A program made the position numbers and the translations under genes. From NCBI GenBank assembly GCA_018817385.1, contig JAHIUA010000035.1, positions 124,001-188,000 of the forward strand: a stretch of 64,000 nucleotides of DNA, read 5' to 3'. Positions 54,283 through 63,776 of this stretch are shown here, one piece after another. The notes beneath the pieces are model-generated. The model had not been told where the DNA came from. It worked only from the letters and a program-made list of their open reading frames with translations, and searched no databases. This stretch comes from Pseudomonadota bacterium. Lineage in GTDB: Bacteria > Desulfobacterota > Desulfobulbia > Desulfobulbales > Desulfocapsaceae. The first letter of the stretch is position 1, and every line of letters starts with the position of its first letter.

Positions 54283-54864
54283 TCACTTTTCTTCTTCAAA
54301 ACATTGCACCTGATATATCTCGATCACCGGATGGGAATCACGCCAGGCCGTTGCTGGAAGCCCGGCCTTTTGGCAAAGATGACCGAGAAAGCGCCGTGGA
54401 TCCGGCAGCTGTTCCCAGACCTGAGGCAAAAAGGTGGCTCCGTCCATACCCAGACGCAAGATCACCCCATCCTTGCCCGGCTGCAGTTTGGCGACAAGAT
54501 CCTCTCCATCGCTGTAATCCAAGGGATGGGGTGGACTGAGGATAGAGATATCAATATGGACCTCTGCCAACTCTTCTTGAGTAAGGGGAGAAAAGCGGGA
54601 ATCATGAAAAGCCGCATTCAGGGCGTTTCGTTTTATTCCCTCAGCAACAGAGCCAGCTGCCAGAAGGTTGCCGATACACCCACGCAGGGCCCCACCAATC
54701 TTCAGGGTGACAAAGGTTCCACATTCAACAGCAAGCCGCGGATCGAGGAGAGGGGGGTCCGCCCTTTCAATCCCTAGTTTTTCCTCAATGGCCTGCCTGG
54801 CAAGACGCAGCAAGCCCTTTCCCTGCTCCTCAGTCAGTACAGCTTTCATGGTTTCCTCATTCAC
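54283..54864 (-). CDS. amrA: AMMECR1-domain protein (AmmeMemoRadiSam system protein A)
   Basis: A 193-residue protein of the AMMECR1 family, with the family hallmark GGALRGCIGNLL and LSPPHPLDYSDGEDLV, FLPQVWEQLPDPRRFLGHLC. In many anaerobes it belongs to a three-part set with a Memo-family protein and a radical SAM enzyme; neither is in the window. Recent reports link this set to enzymatic chemistry, but the role is not settled. It is followed after 13 bases upstream by the FabH-like gene in the same direction, so the two may be co-transcribed. Confidence 0.9.
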   Translation of the reverse strand: MNEETMKAVLTEEQGKGLLRLARQAIEEKLGIERADPPLLDPRLAVECGTFVTLKIGGALRGCIGNLLAAGSVAEGIKRNALNAAFHDSRFSPLTQEELAEVHIDISILSPPHPLDYSDGEDLVAKLQPGKDGVILRLGMDGATFLPQVWEQLPDPRRFLGHLCQKAGLPATAWRDSHPVIEIYQVQCFEEEK

Positions 54865-54877
54865 GTTTTGTTAGTTG

Positions 54878-55912
54878 CTACCATTCGATGCCTAGCATTA
54901 AGCAATTAATACCACTGCCAATACCAAGGAGGGCTGCCTTTTCACCATGATGAAAACAACCCTGCTCCATGGCCATGGCCATGGTAATCGGCGCTGAAAC
55001 AGAGCCCACATTCCCCAGGACCCGGAGAGTCTCAAAATTCTTTTCCGAATCCAGTCCCAAGGTGTCAAAGAGCAGGCGGGCATGGGCCGTACCCACCTGA
55101 TGGCAGAAAAATCGGTCAATGGTCGCAGCGTTCCAACCCGCTCGGGAAGAAAACTCCTGCCAGGTGAGATGGGCTGTCTCCACCCCCCTGCGCAACAGTT
55201 CCTCAGAGTTGGTATTCATCAGGGTGATATCCGTACCGTCCTGTGCTCCCTGGCAAAGATCGGAATGTCTGGTATTGGCCTTCCAGGCCCCGTTGACAAG
55301 GCGCGGTCTATCCATTGTCGGCTGCAGGCTGCACATATACAAGGCAACGGCTCCGGAACCGATGGTGAGGGAGGCAAAGGCAGGTTTGATCGTCTTTCTG
55401 GTCAGCCCGTTATCTCCAAGCAGGGCCTGAATAGTGGATTCAACCAGCTCCTCAGCGGTCTCTCCGGCAACAATCAGCCCGTTTCGCACCTGTCCCAGTT
55501 CAATCATATTGGCCAGCATGACCATCCCGTCGAGAAATCCGAGACAGGCATTGGAAAGATCAAAGAGAAGACAATCTTCTGACAGTCCAAGACGGTTGTG
55601 GACAAAGGAGGCGGTTGCCGGTTCCATCATATCCCTGGAAACCGAGGTAAAGATGAGACATTCAATGGACTCCGGATCCAGATCACTCTGTGTTAGAACC
55701 TTCTCGGCGGCCAGGGATGCCCCCTGACTGGGCAGAGTTCCCGGCTCCCACAGCCGTCTCTCGCGAATACCGCTCATCAGCTCCAGGCGTCCGAGCGGGA
55801 GTTTCAAGCGCTGATACAGGGGAGCCAGTCGCTCTTCTATGGCATCGGAGGTCAGGACCTGCGGCGGCAGGACATAAGCAAATGTATGGAGGCAAACTTT
55901 GGAGTAATGCAT
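54878..55912 (-). CDS. FabH/OleA-like 3-oxoacyl-ACP synthase III family protein
   Basis: A 344-residue thiolase-fold condensing enzyme. The nucleophile Cys lies in LSNACLGFLDGMVML, the catalytic His in FFCHQVGTAHARLL and the Asn in LGNVGSVSAPI. Unlike typical FabH (about 320 residues) it has RLELMSGIRERRLWEPG near the start and an insertion SLQPTMDRPRLVNGAW. It could be a specialised FabH or an OleA-like head-to-head synthase; the other olefin genes are not here. It lies directly before the AMMECR1 gene. Confidence 0.82.
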   Translation of the reverse strand: MHYSKVCLHTFAYVLPPQVLTSDAIEERLAPLYQRLKLPLGRLELMSGIRERRLWEPGTLPSQGASLAAEKVLTQSDLDPESIECLIFTSVSRDMMEPATASFVHNRLGLSEDCLLFDLSNACLGFLDGMVMLANMIELGQVRNGLIVAGETAEELVESTIQALLGDNGLTRKTIKPAFASLTIGSGAVALYMCSLQPTMDRPRLVNGAWKANTRHSDLCQGAQDGTDITLMNTNSEELLRRGVETAHLTWQEFSSRAGWNAATIDRFFCHQVGTAHARLLFDTLGLDSEKNFETLRVLGNVGSVSAPITMAMAMEQGCFHHGEKAALLGIGSGINCLMLGIEW

Positions 55913-55967
55913 AATCGTCTCTTGTCTGTCTTCACTGGCTGTTTTTCAACAAAGTCTCTCGTATCCC

Positions 55968-56594
55968 TTATTGGTCAGACATCGCTAATTTGGCCCCAAG
56001 CGTGGCAAAAATGGCGGCAAAAGTTCGTTGCAGCCAAAGAATACTCTTGGGCGAAGTTACGACATGCGTTCGCACGCTATGTGCCGATACACCATACAGT
56101 ATAAAGACACAGAGAGTCATAGTCATAAAGACAGCACTTAAGAAAAGCAGGTGCAGCACTGGTGATGAAGCATCCGCTGAAATAAATAAGGGGAGAAATG
56201 CCAAAAAGAAAATGGACAGTTTGGGGTTGAGGATATTAATCAGGAAACCTTTCATCGCTATCTGCAACATGCTGTTTTTTTGATTCTGTTGGTCAAATTT
56301 CAGTGCTCCGGTTACTCGCCACATTGACCAGGCAAGATAAAGAAGGTAGGCAGTGCCTGCATATTTAAGCACCTGAAAAGCAAGGGCACTCATATGAAGA
56401 AGAGCTGACAATCCCAATATACTGGCCAGTAAATGGGGAACTATGCCCAGCGTACAGCCACACGCCGCGGCAATACTTGCTCGAAACCCCATAAAAAGCC
56501 CAGCGGAGATTGTGTAAATCACCCCGGTGCCGGGCATGAGAACAACCACCAATGAGGTAATCAGAAATTCCGGGCTCAACACAATTGACTCCAA
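55968..56594 (-). CDS. LysE/RhtB-family amino-acid exporter
   Basis: A 208-residue membrane protein with six expected helices. The N terminus FLITSLVVVLMPGTGVIYTI and SAGLFMGFRASIAAACGCTLGI are typical of the LysE/RhtB superfamily (PGP region changed to MPGTG). It probably exports an amino acid such as threonine, lysine or leucine. It is separate from the amino-acid ABC genes that follow on the same strand. Confidence 0.88.
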   Translation of the reverse strand: MESIVLSPEFLITSLVVVLMPGTGVIYTISAGLFMGFRASIAAACGCTLGIVPHLLASILGLSALLHMSALAFQVLKYAGTAYLLYLAWSMWRVTGALKFDQQNQKNSMLQIAMKGFLINILNPKLSIFFLAFLPLFISADASSPVLHLLFLSAVFMTMTLCVFILYGVSAHSVRTHVVTSPKSILWLQRTFAAIFATLGAKLAMSDQ

Positions 56595-56783
56595 GATGGC
56601 CTCCTGTCACTGTTCCTGCCACTATCGCTTCCTTTTCCCTGTATTGGAAAATACAGCAGGAGAGCCATGGCTATCGGCAAGGAACAGGTCAAAATACTCT
56701 AAGCATTCTTCAGAGCCGAATGTAGCAGGTATGGCCAAGGAAAACAAGCCAAGGAATCAACGGATAGACGATCCTCTCTTCAA

Positions 56784-57677
56784 TCAAACACCGCTCTCGG
56801 CCATGGAATTTTCCAGACGACGGGCCAGGAGCGATACAGAAAAGCAGAGCAGCAGGTACATAAAGGAGATAGTCAGCCACACCTCTATGGTCCGCTGAGT
56901 GGAGGCCATTATCTGCATTCCCTGGAAAGTGAGTTCCTGAATAGAGATGATAGAGACGATGGAGGAATACTTGATGGTATTAATCAACTCATTGGCCAGG
57001 GGCGGCAGCACCCGTCTGCCGGCCTGAGGAAGGATGATGAAACGCATCTGCTGCAGCCAGGACATTCCCAGGGCTGCCGAGGCCTCCCATTGTCCCTTTT
57101 CTATGGACTGAATACCGGCCCGCACGATCTCGGTAATATAGGCCCCTTGAAAAAGGGCCACGGTGAAAACACCGGCAACAAAGGCGGTGAAGCGCTCGGG
57201 TGGAGCAACAAGAATGGCCAGCCACCGGCTGGCCAGGTCTGTTCTGCTGCGAATAAACTCTTCCACCCCAAACAGAAGCATGAGCTGATCGGAAACAAAA
57301 AAGTAAAAGATAAATATCAGGACCAGGGGCGGAATATTTCTGATCAGCTCTACATAACTGCGACCCAGGAGACGAAAGAAAAGACGCCTCCGGGTCCGGA
57401 CTATCCCCATCACCAGCCCAATTCCGCTGGCAAGAAGAATGGACCAGATACTGAGACGGATAGTGGTAAGAAAACCGTCGAGGAGGATGTTTGAGACCCA
57501 ACGCCCCTTCTCCTCGTCCCAGCGCAGCAAATAGTTCGGGATCACTCCCCAATCCCAGCGGTAATGAAGTCCAACACTCACCCGGTAGGTAACAAAGGTC
57601 AGAAACAGAAGCAGGGCAACAGTCACGGAAATATCGAGGAGGGTGCTCTTTTTTTTGACAAGGTAGACACCAGTCAT
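56784..57677 (-). CDS. Amino-acid ABC transporter permease (His/Glu/Gln/Arg type)
   Basis: A 297-residue inner-membrane permease with about five or six helices. The ABC-contact EAA loop is EKGQWEASAALGMSWLQQM, followed by ILPQAGRRVLPPLANELINT. The ELIRNIPPLVLIFIFYFF segment is typical of polar amino-acid permeases (HisM/GlnP). It pairs with the permease at 58693-59514 and the binding protein between them. No ATPase gene is in this cluster. Confidence 0.92.
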   Translation of the reverse strand: MTGVYLVKKKSTLLDISVTVALLLFLTFVTYRVSVGLHYRWDWGVIPNYLLRWDEEKGRWVSNILLDGFLTTIRLSIWSILLASGIGLVMGIVRTRRRLFFRLLGRSYVELIRNIPPLVLIFIFYFFVSDQLMLLFGVEEFIRSRTDLASRWLAILVAPPERFTAFVAGVFTVALFQGAYITEIVRAGIQSIEKGQWEASAALGMSWLQQMRFIILPQAGRRVLPPLANELINTIKYSSIVSIISIQELTFQGMQIMASTQRTIEVWLTISFMYLLLCFSVSLLARRLENSMAESGV

Positions 57678-57767
57678 ACTTTCTCAACTTCCTGAGTATG
57701 TACCCAATATGAATTGTTCCGCATAGACTGCCGCACCCGCTTGCCTGGATCCTTGGCGAACACTTCG

Positions 57768-58598
57768 TTATTCAACCAGATGGGCCCACTCCTTACTGCC
57801 AAACCAATACTGATGACGTTCTTCCAACCAACCTTCATGACTGACGATGGTGATCCAGTTATTGAAAAAAGTGAGGGTATCGGGATCTCCCTTACGTACG
57901 GCAAAGCCGATGGGCTCTTTCGTGAAATTCGATTTCAGGGGCAAAAACATGGTCTCAGGATATTTTATGGCCTCATAGGCAGGTCTCGGGGCATTTCCAA
58001 CCACGGCCAGCACATTGCCGTTACGCAATTCCTGATAGGCCTGGGCCTCGTCATCAAAGAGCCTTAATTTGGCATTGGGAATATACTTTTTGGCCGCTGT
58101 GACTGCAGTGGTCCCCAGTTTACAGGCAATCTCCACCTCGGGTTTATTGAAATCCTCCAGACTGTCAAAGCCCGCGGCCTTTTCCTTATGGGCAACAATG
58201 TCCATCCCGGAGTAATCGTAGGGAATGGAAAAATTGACCTTGAGGGCGCGCTTGGTCTGGATGCCCATACCACCGATGATCACGTCAAACTTGCCGGTGA
58301 GGAGCGCAGGAATAATACCTGCCCACTTGGTGGGGACAAACTCCACCTTGACGCCCATATCCTCGGCCAGCCTCCGAGCCACGTCGATTTCAAATCCTAC
58401 CAGTTCGCCGCTTTTATCTTTCATGGCCCAGGGGAGAAAGGTATCCATACCCACCCGCAAGACCCCCCGGCGCATGACCTGATCAAGGGTCGATTCGGCG
58501 ACGAGCTGATTCTGTAATTTCCCAGCCATGGCCGGAATGCTGCCTGCCATAAGTGATATCAGGATGAGAGCAAAGACAATTTTGTTCAATGTTTTCAT
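57768..58598 (-). CDS. Periplasmic amino-acid-binding protein of the ABC system
   Basis: A 276-residue solute-binding protein. A signal peptide (MKTLNKIVFALILISLMAGS) is followed by the bacterial SBP family 3 fold: VLRVGMDTFLPWAMKDKSGE, GFEIDVARRLAEDMGVKVEF and FDVIIGGMGIQTKRALKVNF. The ligand is a polar amino acid, unspecified. cctccttg (aggagg on the coding strand) lies before the start. It is the middle gene of permease-SBP-permease. Confidence 0.92.
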   Translation of the reverse strand: MKTLNKIVFALILISLMAGSIPAMAGKLQNQLVAESTLDQVMRRGVLRVGMDTFLPWAMKDKSGELVGFEIDVARRLAEDMGVKVEFVPTKWAGIIPALLTGKFDVIIGGMGIQTKRALKVNFSIPYDYSGMDIVAHKEKAAGFDSLEDFNKPEVEIACKLGTTAVTAAKKYIPNAKLRLFDDEAQAYQELRNGNVLAVVGNAPRPAYEAIKYPETMFLPLKSNFTKEPIGFAVRKGDPDTLTFFNNWITIVSHEGWLEERHQYWFGSKEWAHLVE

Positions 58599-58692
58599 TT
58601 TTCCTCCTTGTGGATAGGTTCAGAGCGTAAGGATATGATACCGATTCAAGAGCATCATATTGTATAGCGATCAAAAAAACAAATTTTCCCAT

Positions 58693-59514
58693 TCAAACAA
58701 CAGCCGTCCGTTTCTCCAGATACGAGACGAGAAAGGAGAGGGAGACCGTGATCAGAAGATACATGAAGGCCACGGTAAACCAGAGTTCAAAGGTGAGAAA
58801 GGTTTCAGAAATAAGGGCCTGAGCCTCCATGGTCAGATCATAGACAGCTATGGTGCTGACCAGGGCCGAATCTTTGATCAGGGAAATGGCTTGACTGGCA
58901 AGAGGCGGCAAGATACGGCGCACGGCCTGAGGCAAGACCACAAAACGGTAGGCATGCCTGAAACTCAAGCCCAGACTGTGTGACGCCTCCCACTGTCCTT
59001 TCTCCACCGAAACGATTCCTGAACGAAAAATCTCGGAGGCATAGGCGCCCTCAAAAAGACTGAGGGACAAAACCGCGGCCCAGAAGCGATCCAAATTAAA
59101 GATAGGCCCCATGACAAAATAAATGAAAAAAAGCTGGATCAAAAGGGGGGTGTTGCGGCTCACCTCGAGATAGACCCTGGCCAGTACCCGCCCAGGCATG
59201 GAATTAGAGAGACGGAGAAGGGCAGTGACCATGCCGATGGTAAAGGCCAGAAACAGACTGATAGCCGATATTTTCAGGGTCACGCCCAGGCCGTGCAAAA
59301 GTGGCCCGGCCCTGAAACCCGACTCATCCCAGACATACAGATAACGGGGGACCTGATACCATTGCCAGTGATATCCCAGTTCCTCCACGGAACGGTTAAA
59401 AAACCAGACTATCAGGACAATGAGGAGGAGGAACTGACCAATATCAAAAAGGGGCGAGCGATAGAAACGTTGCCAGGCTCCTTTCTTTTTTTTAGATAAC
59501 AGCACGTGCATCAA
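58693..59514 (-). CDS. Amino-acid ABC transporter permease, first gene of the cluster
   Basis: A 273-residue membrane protein with the same layout as the permease at 56784. The EAA loop is EKGQWEASHSLGLSFRHAY, then VLPQAVRRILPPLASQ. EVSRNTPLLIQLFFIYFV marks the polar amino-acid family. The two permeases probably form a heterodimer. The upstream gap to the divergent amidohydrolase holds a 94-bp palindromic repeat. Confidence 0.92.
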   Translation of the reverse strand: MMHVLLSKKKKGAWQRFYRSPLFDIGQFLLLIVLIVWFFNRSVEELGYHWQWYQVPRYLYVWDESGFRAGPLLHGLGVTLKISAISLFLAFTIGMVTALLRLSNSMPGRVLARVYLEVSRNTPLLIQLFFIYFVMGPIFNLDRFWAAVLSLSLFEGAYASEIFRSGIVSVEKGQWEASHSLGLSFRHAYRFVVLPQAVRRILPPLASQAISLIKDSALVSTIAVYDLTMEAQALISETFLTFELWFTVAFMYLLITVSLSFLVSYLEKRTAVV

Positions 59515-59592
59515 CCATATTTTTCAATACATAAAAATTGAGCAACTATTCGGGTAAGACCCAATAATTGGAAAACAACCGCTCTGTAACTG

Positions 59593-59686
59593 TTCAGCAA
59601 TTCTTTCTATTCGTCCATTGAGGACTTCGAATCATACCCGTGCTATTCGGGAAGACCGCAATGGACGAAGATGGAGTGCTGCTGAA
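59593..59686. repeat. 94-bp palindromic repeat, copy A
   Basis: Long imperfect inverted arms: TTCAGCA...TTCGTCCATTG (59593 on) pairs with CAATGGACGAA...TGCTGAA (to 59686). The central part has GGACTTCGAATCATACC. It is about 85% identical by eye to 60996-61089, in the same orientation. The element has no open frame. Confidence 0.85.
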
Positions 59687-59779
59687 TAATTACAAAATTA
59701 AATTGCAAAAAAGAAGACTCCAGGTATAGATACAGGCCATGATACTCAGGAGCAGTCCTTCTTTTCAGCAAAAAATACA

Positions 59780-60592
59780 ATGATCATCGATTTCCATACC
59801 CACGCCTTCCCAGACAAGGTGGCTGCCAAGGCCATTCCGGCACTGGAGAAAGAAGGTGGCATAGAGGCCAGAACTTCCGGAACCATCAGCGCCCTTCTGG
59901 CTTCCATGGATCGGGCCGGGGTTGATCGCAGTCTTATCTGCTCCATTGCCACCCGCCCCGAACAATTTAACTCCATTCTTGACTGGTCAAGCCAGATTCG
60001 CTGTGAACGACTGATCCCCCTGCCGTCTATCCACCCTGATGACCCTGACTGTGTGGAAAAAGTCTACACCGTACAGCGGGCGGGCTTTGTCGGGATCAAG
60101 ATGCACCCCTACTACCAGAATTTTTTCCTGAACGAGCAAAGGCTGGCCCCTTTCTACGAGGCCCTGAGCGAGACCGGCCTCCTGCTTGTGGTCCATTGCG
60201 GCTACGACATTGCCTACCCCCCTGTCCGCTATGCCGACCCGGCCCAGATCCTTGCCCTCCAGCAAGGGTTTCCCAGCCTGCGCCTGATCAGCACCCACTT
60301 TGGAGGATGGCAGCTGTGGGACGAGGTCGAGGAGATGCTCATCGGTAAAAAAATATACATGGAAATATCCTTTGCCCTCCAGTATCTTCAAGAAGAACAG
60401 GCTATACGCATGCTGACCAGCCATCCACCAGAGTACCTTCTCTTTGGAAGTGACTCGCCCTGGGATGATCAGACAGATTGCCTTGCCCGCCTCAAGGCAT
60501 TAAAGCTCGAGCCAAAACTTGTTGCCGCCATCCTGGGTGAAAACGCCAGAAAACTCATCACTCCCGAGAGTGCGAGCAAAAGATCAAAATAA
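59780..60592 (+). CDS. Amidohydrolase-family (TIM-barrel) metalloenzyme
   Basis: A 270-residue enzyme of the amidohydrolase_2 type. The metal-binding HxH is in IIDFHTHAFPDK at the start, with other ligands in VVHCGYD, STHFGGW and the Asp in FGSDSPWDD. The family includes decarboxylases (ACMSD, resorcylate) and hydrolases. The substrate is unknown. It is followed 19 bases later by a zinc-ribbon gene, and both are bracketed by copies of a 94-bp repeat. Confidence 0.88.
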   Translation: MIIDFHTHAFPDKVAAKAIPALEKEGGIEARTSGTISALLASMDRAGVDRSLICSIATRPEQFNSILDWSSQIRCERLIPLPSIHPDDPDCVEKVYTVQRAGFVGIKMHPYYQNFFLNEQRLAPFYEALSETGLLLVVHCGYDIAYPPVRYADPAQILALQQGFPSLRLISTHFGGWQLWDEVEEMLIGKKIYMEISFALQYLQEEQAIRMLTSHPPEYLLFGSDSPWDDQTDCLARLKALKLEPKLVAAILGENARKLITPESASKRSK

Positions 60593-60611
60593 CTTGGAAT
60601 GTAAGTACAAC

Positions 60612-60977
60612 ATGACAGATATCCCCAACATCAGTAAACGACACTGCGATTCCTGCGGTGTCCCCCTCCCTGACGGTGAACTCTTTTATCACTGCCGCAC
60701 AGAAATCATTGCCGGCAAAGATGAGACCATCCCCGACTTGAAGCATCCGGATAAACTCATTGCCCAGGCCATGTCCGAAATCAGTGGCAAAGACGAGGTG
60801 GAACTCCTGGCCGAGATCTACCAGGAAACCATCCTCCAACTCTGCCCCACATGCAGATTGACCTTTGTCAAACTGCTTCAGTCCATGCTGAGCAGAGGCT
60901 GTGGCAGTTGCGCAAAGTGTGGCCCGCCGCCAACGAAAAAAGCAGGAAAACTCCTCCAGTTCCCAAGCAAAAAATAA
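60612..60977 (+). CDS. Small zinc-ribbon protein
   Basis: A 121-residue protein I do not recognise by name. Cys pairs suggest a zinc-binding core: HCDSCGVPLP (12-15), FYHCR (28), LCPTCR (near 78) and RGCGSCAKCG (near 97). The middle is an acidic helical region. The Cys count would fit two zinc sites. The frame is open to 60519 inside the amidohydrolase gene, but the ATG at 60612 starts the conserved part. The pair may be one operon. Confidence 0.65.
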   Translation: MTDIPNISKRHCDSCGVPLPDGELFYHCRTEIIAGKDETIPDLKHPDKLIAQAMSEISGKDEVELLAEIYQETILQLCPTCRLTFVKLLQSMLSRGCGSCAKCGPPPTKKAGKLLQFPSKK

Positions 60978-60995
60978 GGTACAGTTAGAGAGCGG

Positions 60996-61089
60996 TTGAG
61001 CAGTGCTTTCTATTCGTTCCGTCAGGACTTCGAAGCATACTCGTGCTATTCGAGAAGACCTCAATGGACGAAGAGAGAGTGCTGCAGAA
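60996..61089. repeat. 94-bp palindromic repeat, copy B
   Basis: Second copy of the element at 59593-59686, same length and orientation, with arms TTGAGCAGTGCTTTCTATTCG and the pair near CAATGGACGAAG (arms less symmetrical than copy A). It fills the gap between the zinc-ribbon gene and the end of rlmKL. Confidence 0.85.
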
Positions 61090-61095
61090 TATTAC

Positions 61096-63249
61096 CTACT
61101 TTTTTCGTATTTCCCAACACTGATGAATTCTACTGTTGCGGGCAAAATCGAGAGGGATGCTATCCCGACTGATATTGCGCATGGCAAAACGTTCGGTCAA
61201 TGACTCATCCATTTGGAACCGTCTGAAATTGGTGGAAAAAATCAGCAGACCGTCGTCAGCCAGGTGTGCCATGGCCTTTTCCAGGAGCACCTTGTGGTCC
61301 CGCTGCACATCAAAAACCAGCCTCTGCTTTTTGGTATTGGAAAAAGTTGGCGGATCGACAAAGATCAGATCATATTCGCCCCTGTCCTCCTGCAACCACT
61401 GGAGGCAATCTGCAGTCACGGTTTCATGGGCCAGGCCACCAAAGCCGTTGAGACTCAGGTTCGCCCTGGCCCAGCTCAGGTAGTTGGCTGAAAGGTCCAC
61501 CGTGGTGGTCGTCTCTGCCCCTCCCACAGCGGCATGGACCGTTGCCGAACCGGTATATCCATAAAGGTTGAGAAAACGCTTCCCGGCCGCCTCTTTCCCC
61601 ACCCTGACCCGGATGCTGCGATGATCGAGGAAGAGTCCGGTATCAAGGTAGTCGGTGAAGTTGACCAGGAGAAAACAGTCTCCCTCCCGTACCACATGCA
61701 TCTTCTTGCGCTGCCCCTGTTTCTGATACTGGGCCTTGCCCTTCTGTTTTCTCCTGGTCTTGAGAAAGACCCGGTCCCGGCGCACTCCGAAGAGATGCCG
61801 GATCTGGGCCAGGCTCTGTTGAAACCGCTCGGCGGCTACCTTCTCATCAACCGTATCGGGTGCTGCGTATTCCTGGACCAGGATCCATTTTTCGTAGATA
61901 TCCACGGACACATTGTAATGGGGAAGGTCCCGGTCATAGAGGCGAAAACAGTGAACACCTTCACGATTGGCCCACTTGAGTATTTTTTTGCCATTTTTCC
62001 GCAGCCGGTTGGCAAACTCCTCAGCCTCCGGCGGTCCCGGTTCGCTGCTCATCTGCCAGACAAACTCCTGCTCTTCCTCGGCCTGTACCCGGCCACAGAA
62101 GAGGCGACAGCTGATGGGGCCATTAAACAGACGATGGGTCTCCTCCCATTTGATCCCCATGCGATCGCCGAAATCGGGGTTGGCGGTAAAGACCCCGAGC
62201 TGCCAGCCATCCAACTCCCGCTTGCAGATCCGCCCCAGGGCCCGGTGCAACTGTTCCGCCTCATCTTTTTCGGCCAACCGCTCGCCATAGGGCGGATTGA
62301 CCACCAGAACCCCTTTTGCCGCCGGGCGACGGAGATGGGCCAGCTGCCCCTGCTTGATGACAATCCTCTCCTCAAGGCCTGCATTGGCGATATTCTTTCT
62401 GGCCACAGCCACGGCCCGCGGATCGGCATCATAGCCAAGGATAAGAGGCCATTCTTTGTCAAGCCCCGCTTCCTCACGTTGCACAGCCTCTTCCACCAGC
62501 CGTGACCAGAGTGCAGCATTATGCTCCTTCCAGCCATTGAAGCCAAAATAGCTGCGGGAGAGACCAGGGGCGGCATCGCCATAAATCAGGGCACCTTCAA
62601 TGAGCAGGGTTCCGGAACCACACATGGGATCCAGAAGGATGGTGTCCGCTGCCGTCTCGGGCGTCCATCCGGAGAGGGTGACAATGGCCGCGGCCAGACT
62701 CTCCTTCAGAGGGGCAATGCTCCCACCATCACTGCGATAGCCGCGCCGGTGCAGACTCTCACCGGAAAGGTCCAGGGAAAGCGTGGCCTGATCCTGATGG
62801 ATATAGAGACGAATCCTCAGGTCAGGTCGCTCCACTGAGACATTGGGACGCTCTCCGCATTGCTCCCGAAACTGGTCCACCAGGGCGTCCTTGACCCGCA
62901 GCGCGGCAAAACGGCTGTGGGTGATGGCCGACTGACTGATACTGCAATCCACCGAGAAACTGTCGCCCACCCGCATCTGTTGCGCCCAGTCCACTGTCAG
63001 GGCCCCCTGGTAGAGTGCATCCTCATCCAGGGCCGGAAACTCGGCAAGTTTCAAAAAGATGCGCGACGCATAGCGCGACCAGAGACAGGTGCGATAGGCA
63101 GATTCCAGATCCCCCTGCCAGGTCACCAGGCCCCTGGCCTGTTCAATCTCGCTACCGCCAAAGGTTACCACTTCCTGAGCCACCAGGGTCTCCAGACCGG
63201 CCGCACAACTGGCCGTGAGACTGTATATTTTGTTATTTTTCTCTATCAT
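61096..63249 (-). CDS. rlmKL: Bifunctional 23S rRNA methyltransferase RlmKL
   Basis: A 717-residue fusion that makes m2G2445 (RlmL half) and m7G2069 (RlmK half) in 23S rRNA. The N-terminal THUMP domain (about 50-160) is followed by the RlmL catalytic motifs DPMCGSGTLLIEGAL and VVNPPYGERL. The RlmK half has FLNLYGYTGSATVHAAV and FVDPPTFSNTKK. Length and order match the E. coli enzyme. It is a single gene bounded by a repeat on its 3' side. Confidence 0.95.
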   Translation of the reverse strand: MIEKNNKIYSLTASCAAGLETLVAQEVVTFGGSEIEQARGLVTWQGDLESAYRTCLWSRYASRIFLKLAEFPALDEDALYQGALTVDWAQQMRVGDSFSVDCSISQSAITHSRFAALRVKDALVDQFREQCGERPNVSVERPDLRIRLYIHQDQATLSLDLSGESLHRRGYRSDGGSIAPLKESLAAAIVTLSGWTPETAADTILLDPMCGSGTLLIEGALIYGDAAPGLSRSYFGFNGWKEHNAALWSRLVEEAVQREEAGLDKEWPLILGYDADPRAVAVARKNIANAGLEERIVIKQGQLAHLRRPAAKGVLVVNPPYGERLAEKDEAEQLHRALGRICKRELDGWQLGVFTANPDFGDRMGIKWEETHRLFNGPISCRLFCGRVQAEEEQEFVWQMSSEPGPPEAEEFANRLRKNGKKILKWANREGVHCFRLYDRDLPHYNVSVDIYEKWILVQEYAAPDTVDEKVAAERFQQSLAQIRHLFGVRRDRVFLKTRRKQKGKAQYQKQGQRKKMHVVREGDCFLLVNFTDYLDTGLFLDHRSIRVRVGKEAAGKRFLNLYGYTGSATVHAAVGGAETTTTVDLSANYLSWARANLSLNGFGGLAHETVTADCLQWLQEDRGEYDLIFVDPPTFSNTKKQRLVFDVQRDHKVLLEKAMAHLADDGLLIFSTNFRRFQMDESLTERFAMRNISRDSIPLDFARNSRIHQCWEIRKK

Positions 63250-63776
63250 CGTGATGAGAATACCCCTAAAAGTTTATTTTTTGTACCCTTTTGAGGGGAA
63301 TACAACACTTGCTGGTTAATATAGTAAGTTACAATTTCAGATACTGACAGCCTGGGGTGCCTCCTGCTGGAAAGCAGTCGTTACATCAGCGGCCAAGGGC
63401 ACCTGGCAGTCATTGCCTATAAATAATGGCGCCCAGAAGCCTGTCGGACTTAGACATAAATCTGACAGACTCTGGAGGAGTGTATACTCCTGTGACCAAT
63501 AAGCGCCGTGTGCTGACTGAGCTGTTGTCAGAAAAGAACATGGCCAGAACAATGCTCGGAACAACATAAGGATCCATAACGAAGTGGATGAAAATGGCCA
63601 GGTTATTTTGTAACGGTTCCTAAGAAGATAAGCAGGAATTGGAATGATGTAAGAGTATTATGTCAGAAAGCAACCTACCTGGCTGAAATTACCTTGTCAA
63701 CAGGTTAGACTCGGCAGCGATTTCAACACCCACGATACGCATCTGGTATATTTTAAAAACAAGCTTACGGGGTGTC
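63250..63776. other. Intergenic region, no gene supported
   Basis: More than 500 bases upstream of rlmKL without a convincing gene. A 76-residue minus-strand frame (63337-63567, starting MLFRALFWPCSFLTTAQSAH) has a hydrophobic start, but I cannot support it further. An rlmKL promoter is expected here, but no strong box is seen. Confidence 0.35.
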
